Made by a program: the position numbers and the translations under genes. Below, piece after piece: positions 20,329 to 31,320 of a DNA stretch of 64,000 bases. The notes beneath the pieces were generated by a model that worked only from the letters and a program-made list of their open reading frames with translations, was not told the DNA's origin and made no database searches. The DNA is from Bolinopsis microptera. Lineage: Eukaryota > Ctenophora > Tentaculata > Lobata > Bolinopsidae. Numbering within the stretch: the first letter of the stretch is position 1; the number at the start of each line of letters is the position of its first letter. The stretch lies in the NCBI RefSeq assembly GCF_026151205.1, contig NC_087082.1, positions 16,957,401-17,021,400 of the forward strand. The letters are read 5' to 3'.

Positions 20329-22790
20329 GCAAAAGTGATCATGTCAGTGTGGTAGTCGATCTAAGTGTTTCTTTAGATTCAATTAAATGTAAAGAGAAGA
20401 TTCTGAAACCATCATGGGGTAAAATAACTAATGATGATATTTTAAAGTTTAGTATTGAAAATATTAACTGGGATTTTAGTTGCTCTAATGATGTTCAGCT
20501 TATGTGGGATGAGTTACATGGCAAACTTACGACTGTTGCTGGGATAGTACCGACTAATTCGGTCTATAACAACAACAGACCTGTGAAGCTGCCATGGGAC
20601 ACATCCTCATTGAAGCGCATGAGAAAGAACAAAGATAAAGCATGGACTGCATTTGATATTGAACCTTCTAGTGTTAATCTTAGTCATGCAAGTAGTAAAC
20701 AGCTCATATATGAGAATGAGGAAGTGAAAGCAAAGATAAGATATGAGAAGAAGATAACTTCCAATTTAAAGATTAATTGTAAATCATTTTATTCTTATTT
20801 GAGAAATAAGAGAAAGGTTAAAGCTTCGGTACCAAGTTTAGATAAGGAAGATGGTACAAGGACAACTAGTGCAGGGGAGTCTGCAGAGGTACTTGCAAGT
20901 GCCTTTAGTTCGGTGTTTGTTAATGAGCCACTTGGCCCATTACCTAGAAGTTATAGTAAGAATACTAATAGTATATCTGATATTGTTATTACCTTTGATA
21001 AGGTTAAAAAGGAACTATTAAAGCTTAATATTTTTAAAAGCACTGGCCCAGATGGGCATCATCCAAAGCTGCTTAAGTCCCTAGCTGGAGATGATAGTTT
21101 TGTAACAGCTCTTACTAAATTATTTAGTGCCTGTAGTGATACTGGAAATCTTCCGGAGATATGGAAGTCGGCATCTGTAGTTGCACTTTTTAAAAAGGGC
21201 TCTAAGTCTGACCCTCTTAACTATAGACCAGTTTCTCTTACTTGTATTCTTTGTAAAGTTTATGAACAGTTTGTTAGATCCCATGTGTTAGAATTTTTAG
21301 AAGACCGTATTTCAAAGGACCAACATGGGTTTGTTAAAGGAAAATCTTGTTTGTCAAATCTTTTGGAGACTTTCGACACTATACTTAATTTAATAGATGA
21401 AGGTGCTCCTGTGGACTTATTTTATTTTGATTTTAGTAAAGCTTTCGATTCTGTTCCCCATTATCGCTTGATTAACAAGCTAGAGAGTCTAGGGATAACT
21501 GGTAAAGTTTTAGATGTAATTACAGATTTTATCTCAAATAGAACTATGAGAGTGTGTGTAGAAGGTGAAACTTCAGAGTGGAAGATTGTATGGTCAGGAG
21601 TTCCCCAGGGATCAGTCCTTGGACCATTACTAATTGTGTTATTTATTAATGATTTACCAGATAACATTAAAAGTAAAGTTAAAATATTTGCTGATGATCT
21701 TAAGCTTATAGCTAATGCCTCCGAGCATGAAACTATAGTTAATGATCTGAACGAACTAGAGATGTGGGAGAGTAAATGGCTTTTAAAGTTTAATCCTACT
21801 AAGTGTTCGGTAATGCATTTAGATGTTAACGATAACCCAAGATCAAGTTATTCTCTTAATGGAGTTACATTGGCAGAATCTGTACAGGAAAAAGACTTGG
21901 GAGTTATAACCCATAACTCTCTGCTTTGGAATGAACAGATTAAGGCTTCAATATCTAAAGCCAACAGAATGATATGTTGGATTGTTAGAAATCTGATTAT
22001 CAGGGAAAAATCTGTGATGATATCCATTTACAAAGCTTTGATAAGACCCCATTTAGAGTATTGTGTTCAATTGTGGAGTCCAGTTGCGGCTCATGGAAGT
22101 TGGGGGATCATCTTGGAGCTGGAGAGCGTCCAGAGGCGGTTTACCCGTCTGACTGACGAGGTACTCTTCCATACAGTCGTCGACTGGAAATCCTCAATTT
22201 AACAACGCTGGCAGAGCGGCGAATACGTGGGGACCTCATTGAATCTTTTAAAATGATAAGTGGTTTGGCCAATTACGGAGCTGGTTTGTTCAGTATGAGC
22301 AGATCTGGTCTTAATGTGGTATCAAACAGTAGATGCAGTAAAAGTAGGAGTAAAATGAAGAAAGTCCACAGTTCTTTTCTTCCGGAGAGGGTGAGACCAT
22401 ATTGGAACAAACTCCCCTCGGATGTCAAGAATTGTGGGACTGTGTTAAGTTTTAAAATAAGATTAGAGGCTTTCAAAAAAGAGATTATTTTAAACGGATC
22501 TGTAAATGACAGTCATTTTTGGTATGTTTCGGACGAAGTATTAGGAAAGATCGAGGGATTAAATTATGCTACTAATAAAGAGAAGCACAATGAATATCTT
22601 GTGTGTAATCCTCATGTTGCTAAAAAACGCTTTATCAACTTATATAGTAGTGGAAAGTATGTAAATTAGATACATTTTAACTTGGTTGTTTAGGCCAATA
22701 TATTAAAGATAATTGTTAAACTTTAGTAGATATATTTTTGATGATGTGTGATGATGTTTGTGTCATTATATTTTGATTTTGATTTTTTTT
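20329..22790 (+). mobile_element. LINE-A copy 2
   Basis: A plus-strand copy that starts at the last endonuclease motif (GKSDH, near 20330) and continues through RT to the AT-rich terminal region ending near TTTTGATTTTGATTTTTTTT (about 22790). It is the most complete LINE-A in the window but lacks nearly all of the endonuclease. Confidence 0.85.
20349..22669 (+). pseudogene. LINE-A reverse transcriptase, 5'-truncated and frameshifted (copy 2)
   Basis: The main frame (20349-22202, 617 aa) has the pre-RT linker (CKEKILKPSWGKI) and RT motifs: STGPDGHHPKLLK, NYRPVSLTCILCK, FDFSKAFDSVPH, GVPQGSVLGPLL and catalytic FADD. After RRFTRLTDEV it goes out of frame; compared with copy 1 about 4 nt are missing near 22162. 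The C-terminal part continues in another frame to 22669 (ending VAKKRFINLYSSGKYVN). The endonuclease is missing apart from its final SDH motif. RT of this type belongs to the CR1/Jockey group. Confidence 0.85.
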
Positions 22791-23380
22791 AAAGGTAAAG
22801 ATCCTGTATCTGAACACTTTTGAAATAATTTAGTTACTGCTTCAACAATATCGTTATATAATACTTACTTACTTACTTACTAATAACATTATTATGTTTC
22901 TCTTTATTAGCTGTTAATATCAACACATCAGGTGGACTGATTAGTATTTTTGTATTTATAGATCCACTTTATTAAATTTAGAACAGAGTAATGCGTTAAT
23001 ATCTTGTCATTTGTATCAAAAGCATCCGTAGTGAAAGGAATGATTTTCTTTTAGGAGATTTTAATCTACCAAATTGTTTATGGGAAACTCAGAAACTGGT
23101 AGCATAGATAGTAATATTGCTAGCAAGAGGTGCGAGAAAGAACTTGGTTGATATAAACAGTTTAGAATTGTATTTGGAGCCACAAGGCAAAGGTTGATAT
23201 TCAAATTTTTCTCCCAATATTTGAGATAGGGAATATATTGATTTTTGAAGGGTTGTTTTTATATAGGGTCATTGTGACAATTATGTGTATATTGTTTGAA
23301 TAATTTTACTTAAAAAATATTGCTAGCAAGGGGTACTTCACCCTTAAGCCCAGTCCAACAGTGACAAGAGCATCTCACAG

Positions 23381-23710
23381 ATGTACCAATCTCACGAGAA
23401 AAACAAAAAACGTGAGTACAATGACAGAGTCCTCAATGTTGAAAAGGCTACCTTCACGCCACTGGTGTTCAGTACTACTGGAGGAATGGCAACGGAGGCT
23501 TCGCAGTTTCTAAAACATCTTGCTGAAAAGATCAGCCTAAAGAAAGGCCAACGGTATTGTGATGTGATGTCATTTGTCAGACGCAGACTGCGTTTTGATC
23601 TACTCAGAACCTGTATAATCTCTATCAGGGGGTACAGAGGTACCAGAACCCTTCCACCCACGGCAATAAGTGATGTGGACCTTAACCTGATCAACTCTCT
23701 TAAACCCTAA
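23381..23710 (+). pseudogene. Transposon-derived frame with FTPLVFSTTGG motif
   Basis: A 109-codon open frame: NKKREYNDRVLNVEKATF, then TPLVFSTTGGMATEA, KHLAEKIS and RRLRFDLLRTCIISIRGYRG. I know this pattern as a recurrent C-terminal tail in predicted transposable-element proteins of marine invertebrates, but I cannot name the family with certainty. No start codon context or upstream domain is attached, so it is treated as a fragment. Confidence 0.5.
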
Positions 23711-23984
23711 AAGGTCATGGAGTGCTTGTTGGATGGGGGTCTAAACTGCTTTTTGTTGTGATGTGATTAGTGGATTTCATATATATTATTACAAATGGTT
23801 TTATTTTTACCTCAATTTTTAAATTTGTACCATTTTTACAGAATTTTTATATAGGGTCATTGCTATATTATGTGTTTGAATTTGAAAATATACTGCATAT
23901 TACTAGCAAGAACCAGTTTTTAGTTACTCAACAGAAAAGAAAGATTTGTAAGAAGAGAGAGTACTTCAGTCAGAGAAATGATCA

Positions 23985-24245
23985 TTTGTCCCTCTAGTCT
24001 TCACAACCTCCGGAGGTATGGGACCGCTCTGCACTGTATTTGTAGATCGTGTCTCTGAGATGATAGCTGACCACAAAAAAGAAGCCAAGAGCCAAGTCAA
24101 AATCATATCAGAACACGATTCAAATTTGATCTGTTTAGAAGTACACTCATTGCACTGAGGAGAATCAGAGGAAGATCAACAGCCCAGCATCTTGAACTAC
24201 AAGACGTTTCCTTCAACCTCATCCCCAGAAGACGAGCTTTGAGGT
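23985..24245 (+). pseudogene. Second, degenerate copy of the FTPLVFSTTGG-type tail
   Basis: Reading across frames gives LVFTTSGGMGPLC, then VSEMIADHKKEAKSQ, then RFKFDLFRSTLIALRRIRG and an ending similar to the preceding fragment. At least one frameshift separates the parts. It lies about 275 bp after the first copy and differs strongly from it, so the two are not a recent duplication. Confidence 0.5.
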
Positions 24246-24502
24246 CTCCTAGATTTGTTTATGTAAATTTTGTAGATATTTTACTGTACTATACGGTACT
24301 ATTTTATATTGTACACAATTTTACGGACAAAATGATCTCAGGGGGGACTCCCAACCCACCGCTTTGGCAGGTAGTTGATGCACCGTCCACAAGCAAGAGC
24401 CACTTTGGTCTACTTGCTGTGGGGTGTCTCAGCTACATGGGTTTTTTTTCTTTTTTTTTCCTCAACAGGAATACATGGATGTTTTCAATGACAGTGGTTT
24501 AA

Positions 24503-25617
24503 GGGGGCATACACCAAAACAGTGGTTTGTGCCGTCCAACCCAAATGACCTCATAGGCAGTTCAGTGACCATCTAGCGCACCGTTTCCAGTGGACTTATT
24601 TTAACCGAAAAGTCAGTCAGGGAAGATCGGATTGATTTGATGGCTGACATGAACTTGTTCTCTGAATTCTGGCGCAGTTTTTGATGCCTTCAAAAATGTT
24701 TTTCCTCATTTATCTTCAGATCTATTGGACTTCAAAGCCAAACAACAAATTTAGGCAAATTTTTCGTTTTTCATATTTACTGATTTTAATAACATTTTGA
24801 TAGGAATGTGCTAGTGACTTTTTGAAGGGCGCAAAATAACCGCAACTAGCACATTTATATATGAGTTATGAACAACAAAACACCCTAAAATGCTTCCCTT
24901 TGAAGTTATGGGAGAAAATGTGATTTTTTATCTGCAAAGCCAAAAAATCACATTTTCTCCTATAACTTCAAAGGGTAGCATTTTAGGGTGTTTTGTTGTT
25001 CATAACTCATATATAAATGTGCTAGTTGCGGTTATTTTGCGCCCTTCAAAAAGTCACTAGCACATTCCTATCAAAATTTTAGAAAAATCAGTAAATATGA
25101 AAAACGAAAAATGTGCCTAAATTTGTTGTTTGGCTTTGAAGTCCAATAGATCTGAAGATAAATGAGTAAAAACATTTTTGAGGGCATCAAAAACTGTGCC
25201 AGAATTCAGACAACAAGTTCATGTCAACCATCAAATCAATCCGATCTTCCCTGACTGACTTTTTGGTTAAAATAAGTCTGAAAAGGACAATTTCAACTTT
25301 TTGACTTTTTTAAACTTTAAGAATTCATAACACACCAGCCTTTTTAGATACGATATCAAGATTTTACACACACCTTGAAACAGATGTGAATAGACGGCGA
25401 GCAAAATTTCAACCCGATACCGCAAGAAATTAATAACTTATAGCCTCTCCACGAAACAAATTGTGTTTTTCCGAAAATTCCACTCTAACCAGAAAATGCT
25501 CGATTACAAAAATGGGTATTCTCAAAATAATTTTTTTAAATGTGGAAACGGCGCGCTAGATGGTCACTGAACTGCCTATGAGGTCATTTGGGTTGGACAG
25601 ATTTGGTGTATGCCCCC
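24503..25617. mobile_element. Palindromic piggyBac-type non-autonomous element (TTAA target)
   Basis: The ends are GGGGGCATACACCAAA and its reverse complement, each flanked by TTAA (24499-24502 and 25618-25621), the piggyBac target. Nearly the whole element is one inverted repeat. The left arm (about 24503-24920) and right arm (about 24955-25617) pair around a short loop near 24930. The right arm carries about 240 bp (roughly 25290-25540) missing from the left. No transposase frame is present. It splits degenerate LINE-A sequence from the remnants upstream. Confidence 0.88.
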
Positions 25618-25621
25618 TTAA

Positions 25622-26926
25622 CTTGGTATTTCACCAACGAGAGAACTAGAAGACGGCTTGTGAAGGATACTCTCCAGGAGAGTCTTCGTGATCAGGTCCT
25701 GTAGACAAATAATGCTCTTGTCAACGGTTGTAAGATCGTTTCTCCGCTTGGTAAGAGTGATCATACTTGTCGAACTAGTTGTTTTGCCGGATACTAACAA
25801 ATGTCTAAAAGAGAAAATTTTAAAACCCATATGGGGTAAGATTTCCTCTGAAGAGTTATTGAATTTTAGTTTGAAAAATATTGACTAGGATTATAGTTCT
25901 ACCAATGATGTTCAAGATATGTGGGCTGGATTACATGGTAAACTGGAGACTGTTGCTGCAGCTTCTCCGACTGCTTCGGTTTATCTTTACAGCAGACCTG
26001 TAAAGTTGCCATGGAGTACATCTGCACTTAAACGAATGAGAAAGAATTAAGATTAATTATGGGTTGAGTTTGATATTAATCCATCTGATGTTAATTTTAG
26101 TTATGCAAGTAGCAAGCTACATACTTATGAAGTAACAGAAATTAAAGCTAAAGTTAGCTATGAAAAGAAAATTACGTCTAATCTGAAAGCAGGATTATAA
26201 ATCTTTTTACTCCTATTTACGAAATAAACGTCAAGTTAAATCAAGTGTGGTTTCTTTAGATAGAGGAGATGGTACACGCACAGATAGTTCAACTGAGTCA
26301 GCTGAGGTACTTGCAAGCGCCTTTAGCTCTGTTTTTGTGTGTGAACCTCCTGGCCCTCTCCCTAAAACTGAGGATTTACTGTTTTGGAGCTGGAGAGTGT
26401 CCAGAGGCGGTTTACCCGTCTGATTGATGAGATGAGTACTCTTCCCTACAGCCGTAGACTGGATTTCCTCAATTTGACAACGCTGGCAGAGCAGCTAATA
26501 CGTGGGGACCTCATAGAAGCTTTTAAAGTAACAAGTGGTTTGACTGATTATGGATTGGGATGTTTAGAATTGACAGATCCGGTCTTAATATTGTTTCAAG
26601 CAACAGATGTAGTAGAAGTTGAACTAAAATCAAGAACATGCCAGAATTCTTTTCTTCCGGAGCAAGTTATTCCATATTGGAACAAACTCCCTCCGGAAGT
26701 CAAGAACTCTGTGACAGTTTTATGCTTTAAAATTAAATTAGAAGGATTTAAGAAAGATATGATTTCTAAAAGTATTACAAATGATTGCTTTTTTTGGAAT
26801 GTTTCTAATGAGGTTTAAGTAAGAATTGAGGGAGCCAGTTATGTCAGTAATAAAGAGAAAGATAACGATTAAGATACTCTGGGAAAATCTAGGTTCATGG
26901 TATACGTATCTATTATCTAGGCACAT
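25622..26926 (+). pseudogene. LINE-A copy 3, multiply broken
   Basis: It contains the end of the endonuclease (SPLGKSDH near 25740-25765), the CLKEKILKPIWGKIS linker (about 25800), a degenerate middle with stops, then a jump near 26370 from the early linker straight to the C-terminal region (ELESVQRRFTRLIDEM to NDCFFWNVSNEV). The RT core is deleted. Its final VSNEV-to-tail part is the same sequence found at 565-900. Confidence 0.8.
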
Positions 26927-27412
26927 TAAATCGGGACACAGTGAATTTAAGTTTTACTCTACTTTAATTAATTCAATAATTATATTTACCTGGAATTCAT
27001 CAAGTATATCCTATCCTTTGTGTCCAACGACAAAGAATACAAGAGAATACGTTTTGTTAAAGAATTTTCTTGGTCATTACTAAATACTAATGGATAATTT
27101 AAAACACTCATGTCAACTTTGATTAAAATCTTTTATTCACATCTTAAAGTCCAAAAAGTGTGTGCCCTGCCTTGAGCTCAAATCATTCGGTTTTTTGTTT
27201 TAAAATAAGGTTAAAAGTTATAATTTACAAAAATTCTTCAATGAAAACTGTTCCATTTCTTTATGATCTCACAGCTAAGCACACAATTAACTTTTTTCTT
27301 AGTCCATTTACCATTAAATTACGAACTGTGGCATCCGCATACATTTAGTACAGTACTTTATTTGTATTTGCTTGTATTAATAGTACTTTATGTGATCCTC
27401 TGTAGAAACCTT
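26927..27412. other. Intergenic, nothing recognised
   Basis: AT-rich sequence between the LINE-A copy and the 3' end of the minus-strand RING gene. I see no supported feature. The RING gene's 3'UTR should lie here. Confidence 0.4.
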
Positions 27413-28036
27413 TCAATACAGAAATGCACTGTCGTATTCCTCATCTGATAGTTCATGTATAACTGCAGTGTAAATAATCTGGACCACATCAATAGCATAT
27501 ACATAGGGCGGGATACCTCTATCATTCTCCACAGGCCCCCTACACATCGGGCAGGTATCATACCGGAACTTGTCCACCCACAGCTGTAGACACCGCTTAC
27601 AGAAGCAATGTCCACAGGGCAGTGACGTCACTCTTATCATCCTCCTCATGTTTTCCATGCAGATCGGACAGTCTGCTTTCTCTTTGACATTTATAAGACC
27701 GAGTTCCTTGAACAAGGTGGCTACATATCTGATTATCTTAATAATAAGGTACACTCCCCCGAGCAGAGCCACTAGAGAAACAAACACAAATTCTGAGTAA
27801 GATAGCGTGAACTGCTGAACTAAAACCACCTTATTCTGAGTAAACGTACAGGAATAATTAGCGCTGTGGAACAGCCTGGATCGCAACTCGTAATACTGGC
27901 TCAATATGGAGGAGGAAGGTAGTGCCCATTCTGTTGTGGAGATGAGAGATTTGGACATAAACAGTAGTCCGAGTATGTTGATGTAGAGGAGGATAAGAGA
28001 CGCGGTACACACGAAGGAAGGTAGGTTAGTTATCAT
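27413..28036 (-). CDS. Membrane-anchored RING-finger protein, probable E3 ubiquitin ligase
   Basis: A single-exon 207-aa frame. Two hydrophobic segments, about residues 9-28 and 82-104 (FVFVSLVALLGGVYLIIKII), suggest a membrane protein. Residues about 123-164 form a C3HC4 RING: CPIC, then LPCGHCFCKRCLQLW and CPMC, with all eight zinc ligands present. RING domains recruit E2 enzymes for ubiquitin transfer. The tail after the RING is short and ends acidic (SDEEYD). The ATG is the first in frame. A CAG lies about 8 bases upstream on the coding strand. I cannot place it in a named RNF family. Confidence 0.85.
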   Translation of the reverse strand: MITNLPSFVCTASLILLYINILGLLFMSKSLISTTEWALPSSSILSQYYELRSRLFHSANYSCTFTQNKVVLVQQFTLSYSEFVFVSLVALLGGVYLIIKIIRYVATLFKELGLINVKEKADCPICMENMRRMIRVTSLPCGHCFCKRCLQLWVDKFRYDTCPMCRGPVENDRGIPPYVYAIDVVQIIYTAVIHELSDEEYDSAFLY

Positions 28037-29408
28037 GTAGCTCTGTCATTGTGGGTATTTAAGCAGATTATTATGTCATTCGTTGTTTGATTGGTTGTTT
28101 CTAAAGTCGGTGTTGATGAGAGAGAAATTCGTCTTTTCGCTTCCTTGGTAGATTGTAATTAGCAAACAGTTATTGAATGCCAGTTATTGTTTAGATTGGT
28201 ACTCAAAACTTTGATGTAAAGCAACAAATTCTCAAGTAATAACAAACTAAAGTAGACAACGAAAATCGTTTGAACAATTTTATTAAGTCTTCCTAAAATA
28301 TCTGACCAGAAAGTCACATGATGTTTTAACTTTAAGAAGCAAAATCGTAAGCAGTTGAAGGAGGATGTAAATGAGCGGCCAACAAGATAAATCTTTTCTA
28401 GAACAATTCACTTGTAACTATAAGCCTTATCACATGAGACCAGAAGTTTTACTAGCTATAATAATATTTAGTACACCAATTAAACTAGGATTAAAGTGCA
28501 AGTACACAAATAAAATATAAGTTAAGAGTTAATTGCGCTCAGGAAGCACATGGGAGAAGCCTGGCATCTGGCAGCATGCCAAACAACAAGCAAATCATGT
28601 GACAATCAATACCTGTCCTGTGTTAAAAACTAAACACTGTCCAAGTAATAATCACGTACAATATTCTTCCTATACTATTACTATGCACTAGTTAGACTCT
28701 GATATCTGGTTCAAGATACGGTCTTATTGTCAATGCTATTTCCTTAGTCAGGCTACTAGAACCTATTATTTGGGAGTACAATTATTTGTCAATGATACGA
28801 AGAAATACGGTCAATTAAAGAAAGCAGATCATGTAAAAAATTGCTTGTTTGCCAATGTGACATGTGATGCGCTGTGTATACTATAAAACTATTAGCTAAA
28901 AGACAAACAGTAACAAGTCATACCATGCGGTGTAATTTAATATGACTATAATACAGCCGAATAAACAATATACCAATAATATAGTACGTGACACTATCTG
29001 CAGGTTAATACGACTATTACAGCTGAATGAATATACCTACTCAACTAATAGTGTAGTGTACATAATGTGCAGTTTATCATACGGGATAGGCTGCACTAAT
29101 TACATGTGATTACGTTACGACACATTACTCGGCTCTAATGCTGTGCAAAGTTTAACAAAATCACAAACAATAAACACTGATGCATCCGAACTATAAACAC
29201 GTTAGAGGCGTGGTATTATAACATAGTCAGACTGTGCTCCTTCGTAATATGAATAATTTGTTTCATTTGTAGACGAAAAGCTCGAATAGAACAGTACAGT
29301 TAGCAGTACAGAATAGTATAATAATATTAAAGTCTCACGGGAAAGTAGCAAATTTATACAACTACAAGCTAGTGAATACCCCTGCAAGGTCACAGAGCCA
29401 CGGTTTTA

Positions 29409-29734
<326 letters not shown>

Positions 29735-30309
29735 ATATGTACAGTGTACACGTTGCGACACGTAGTGTCTGGTGTACTAATGATATCACGCTCGTCATAT
29801 TGAAGATTGAATTGTGGGGCGGCGAGACGTTTTATTCTAGAAACAGACTGATGAAACTGAAAATATGTCGATCTACCTATACCGTGTCAAACTATGTAAG
29901 TATGCAGAGCGATGCGAAACAAACCCACAGAAGGGAACTTAGTATTAACAAGAACTAAAAGCTTCAACACATCCGCCCCATCAGATCTATTAGTGAGCTT
30001 ACTGCAGATATCACACAGTTACTGTAGTTAAAGTGACATTACTGTATTGAACATATTCTAGAACTCCTTAGCAACGGGCACCAATGTAATGTGTTTCTAC
30101 TTTCTCATGTTGAAGTACCTCATGATACAATGCATTGAACGGTCTCAAAGACAAATTACTGAATAAAGGAAGTGTAAAAATTAATGCAGGCTGACCTATG
30201 TAACTGAATTGTTCAGAATCAGGGAAATGTTCGTCATGTTCATTGTAATATTATTATGATCTGCTCTCGCTAATTAATACAAATTAGATTTCAGTGGGAA
30301 ACTTACAGT

Positions 30310-30367
30310 AACATCACATACTAAAACAGCATCACATACTAAAACTGCATCACATACTAAAACTGCA
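30310..30367. repeat. 18-bp tandem repeat, about three copies
   Basis: The unit ACATCACATACTAAAACT repeats with one or two substitutions. It lies in intergenic DNA upstream of NEK11. Confidence 0.8.
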
Positions 30368-30610
30368 TTATTATAAACCAGCATACAGTGGTAAAACAAG
30401 CTAAATAACCAAAATACACAGCACATGCACCATACCACGACATAAATTATAAATTAGTAATCTAATTAAGTAATTAAGTGTGAACCCTGTGAAGTATGTC
30501 GTAATTAGTGACTAAGTGTAATTAGTGACTAAGTGTGTGTTAGCACAGCATGTTGGCAAGCACAACACATTGACACGCACTCTCTGTGTGCATACTCCAC
30601 ACCTCTAGAT

Positions 30611-30718
30611 CACTTACTTGTCCTGCTACTGGCACGTTATTCAGCTCACTTACTTGTCCTGCTACTGGCACGTTATTCAGCTCACTTACTTGTCCTGCTA
30701 CTGGCACGTTATTCAGCT
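30611..30718. repeat. 36-bp tandem repeat, three identical copies
   Basis: Three head-to-tail copies of a 36-bp unit starting CACTTACTTGTCCTGCTACT, apparently without differences. It lies about 0.6 kb upstream of NEK11. Identical copies suggest recent expansion. Confidence 0.9.
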
Positions 30719-31320
30719 GACAGCTGCAAGAATGCCAGCTATTGGAAGAGAAACGTGCTGTTGATAAGATGTGAGATGTGAGATGTGAGTGGTTTAATGA
30801 TGGGTTGTGATCTGAAGGTGATTTCATTGAGTTTCATGTCACGAATGGGATGATGTAGCGAGGCTGGGTGTGAAATGTTTAGCTGAAACTGATCACATAC
30901 TATGTTAACATGTATGATGTTTAAATAAATTTTGTGGTTTAATTTATTGGAACAAGAAAGTTCGGTTTTCAAAACAGATCGCCAAAATATACAGATTGAA
31001 AAGCTCAAATAACTACGGCAGATTTTAAGCTTTCGTCACATAAACATATTTGTCATTCTTTTGTCGTGCAAAATTTAACCAGATATTTTGATCTGCTTTA
31101 AAACATACTACATCTTAGAGTGTACCTTAACATTTTTAAAAGTAAAGCACAGTTCATTACGATAGCGTTAGTCGTTACACAGTACAAACGAAATTCAGCA
31201 AACTGAAAAAGAAAATTTTGATCACATTGTTCGTCAACAACAAAATCAAATAATATTGAATTTAACTAATTCAACCCTTTATTCTAACACTCAATTCTCC
31301 TCTTGTAGCGTCATGATCAG

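Larger units (their letters stand above)
22791..24498 (+). mobile_element. Mosaic of retroelement remnants
   Basis: A short endonuclease remnant encoding LLGDFNLPN lies near 23050-23085, matching APE endonucleases of LINEs. Two related tails follow, at 23381-23710 and about 23985-24240, listed separately. The rest, including 24300-24480 with a T-rich run, is unassigned. Confidence 0.55.
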
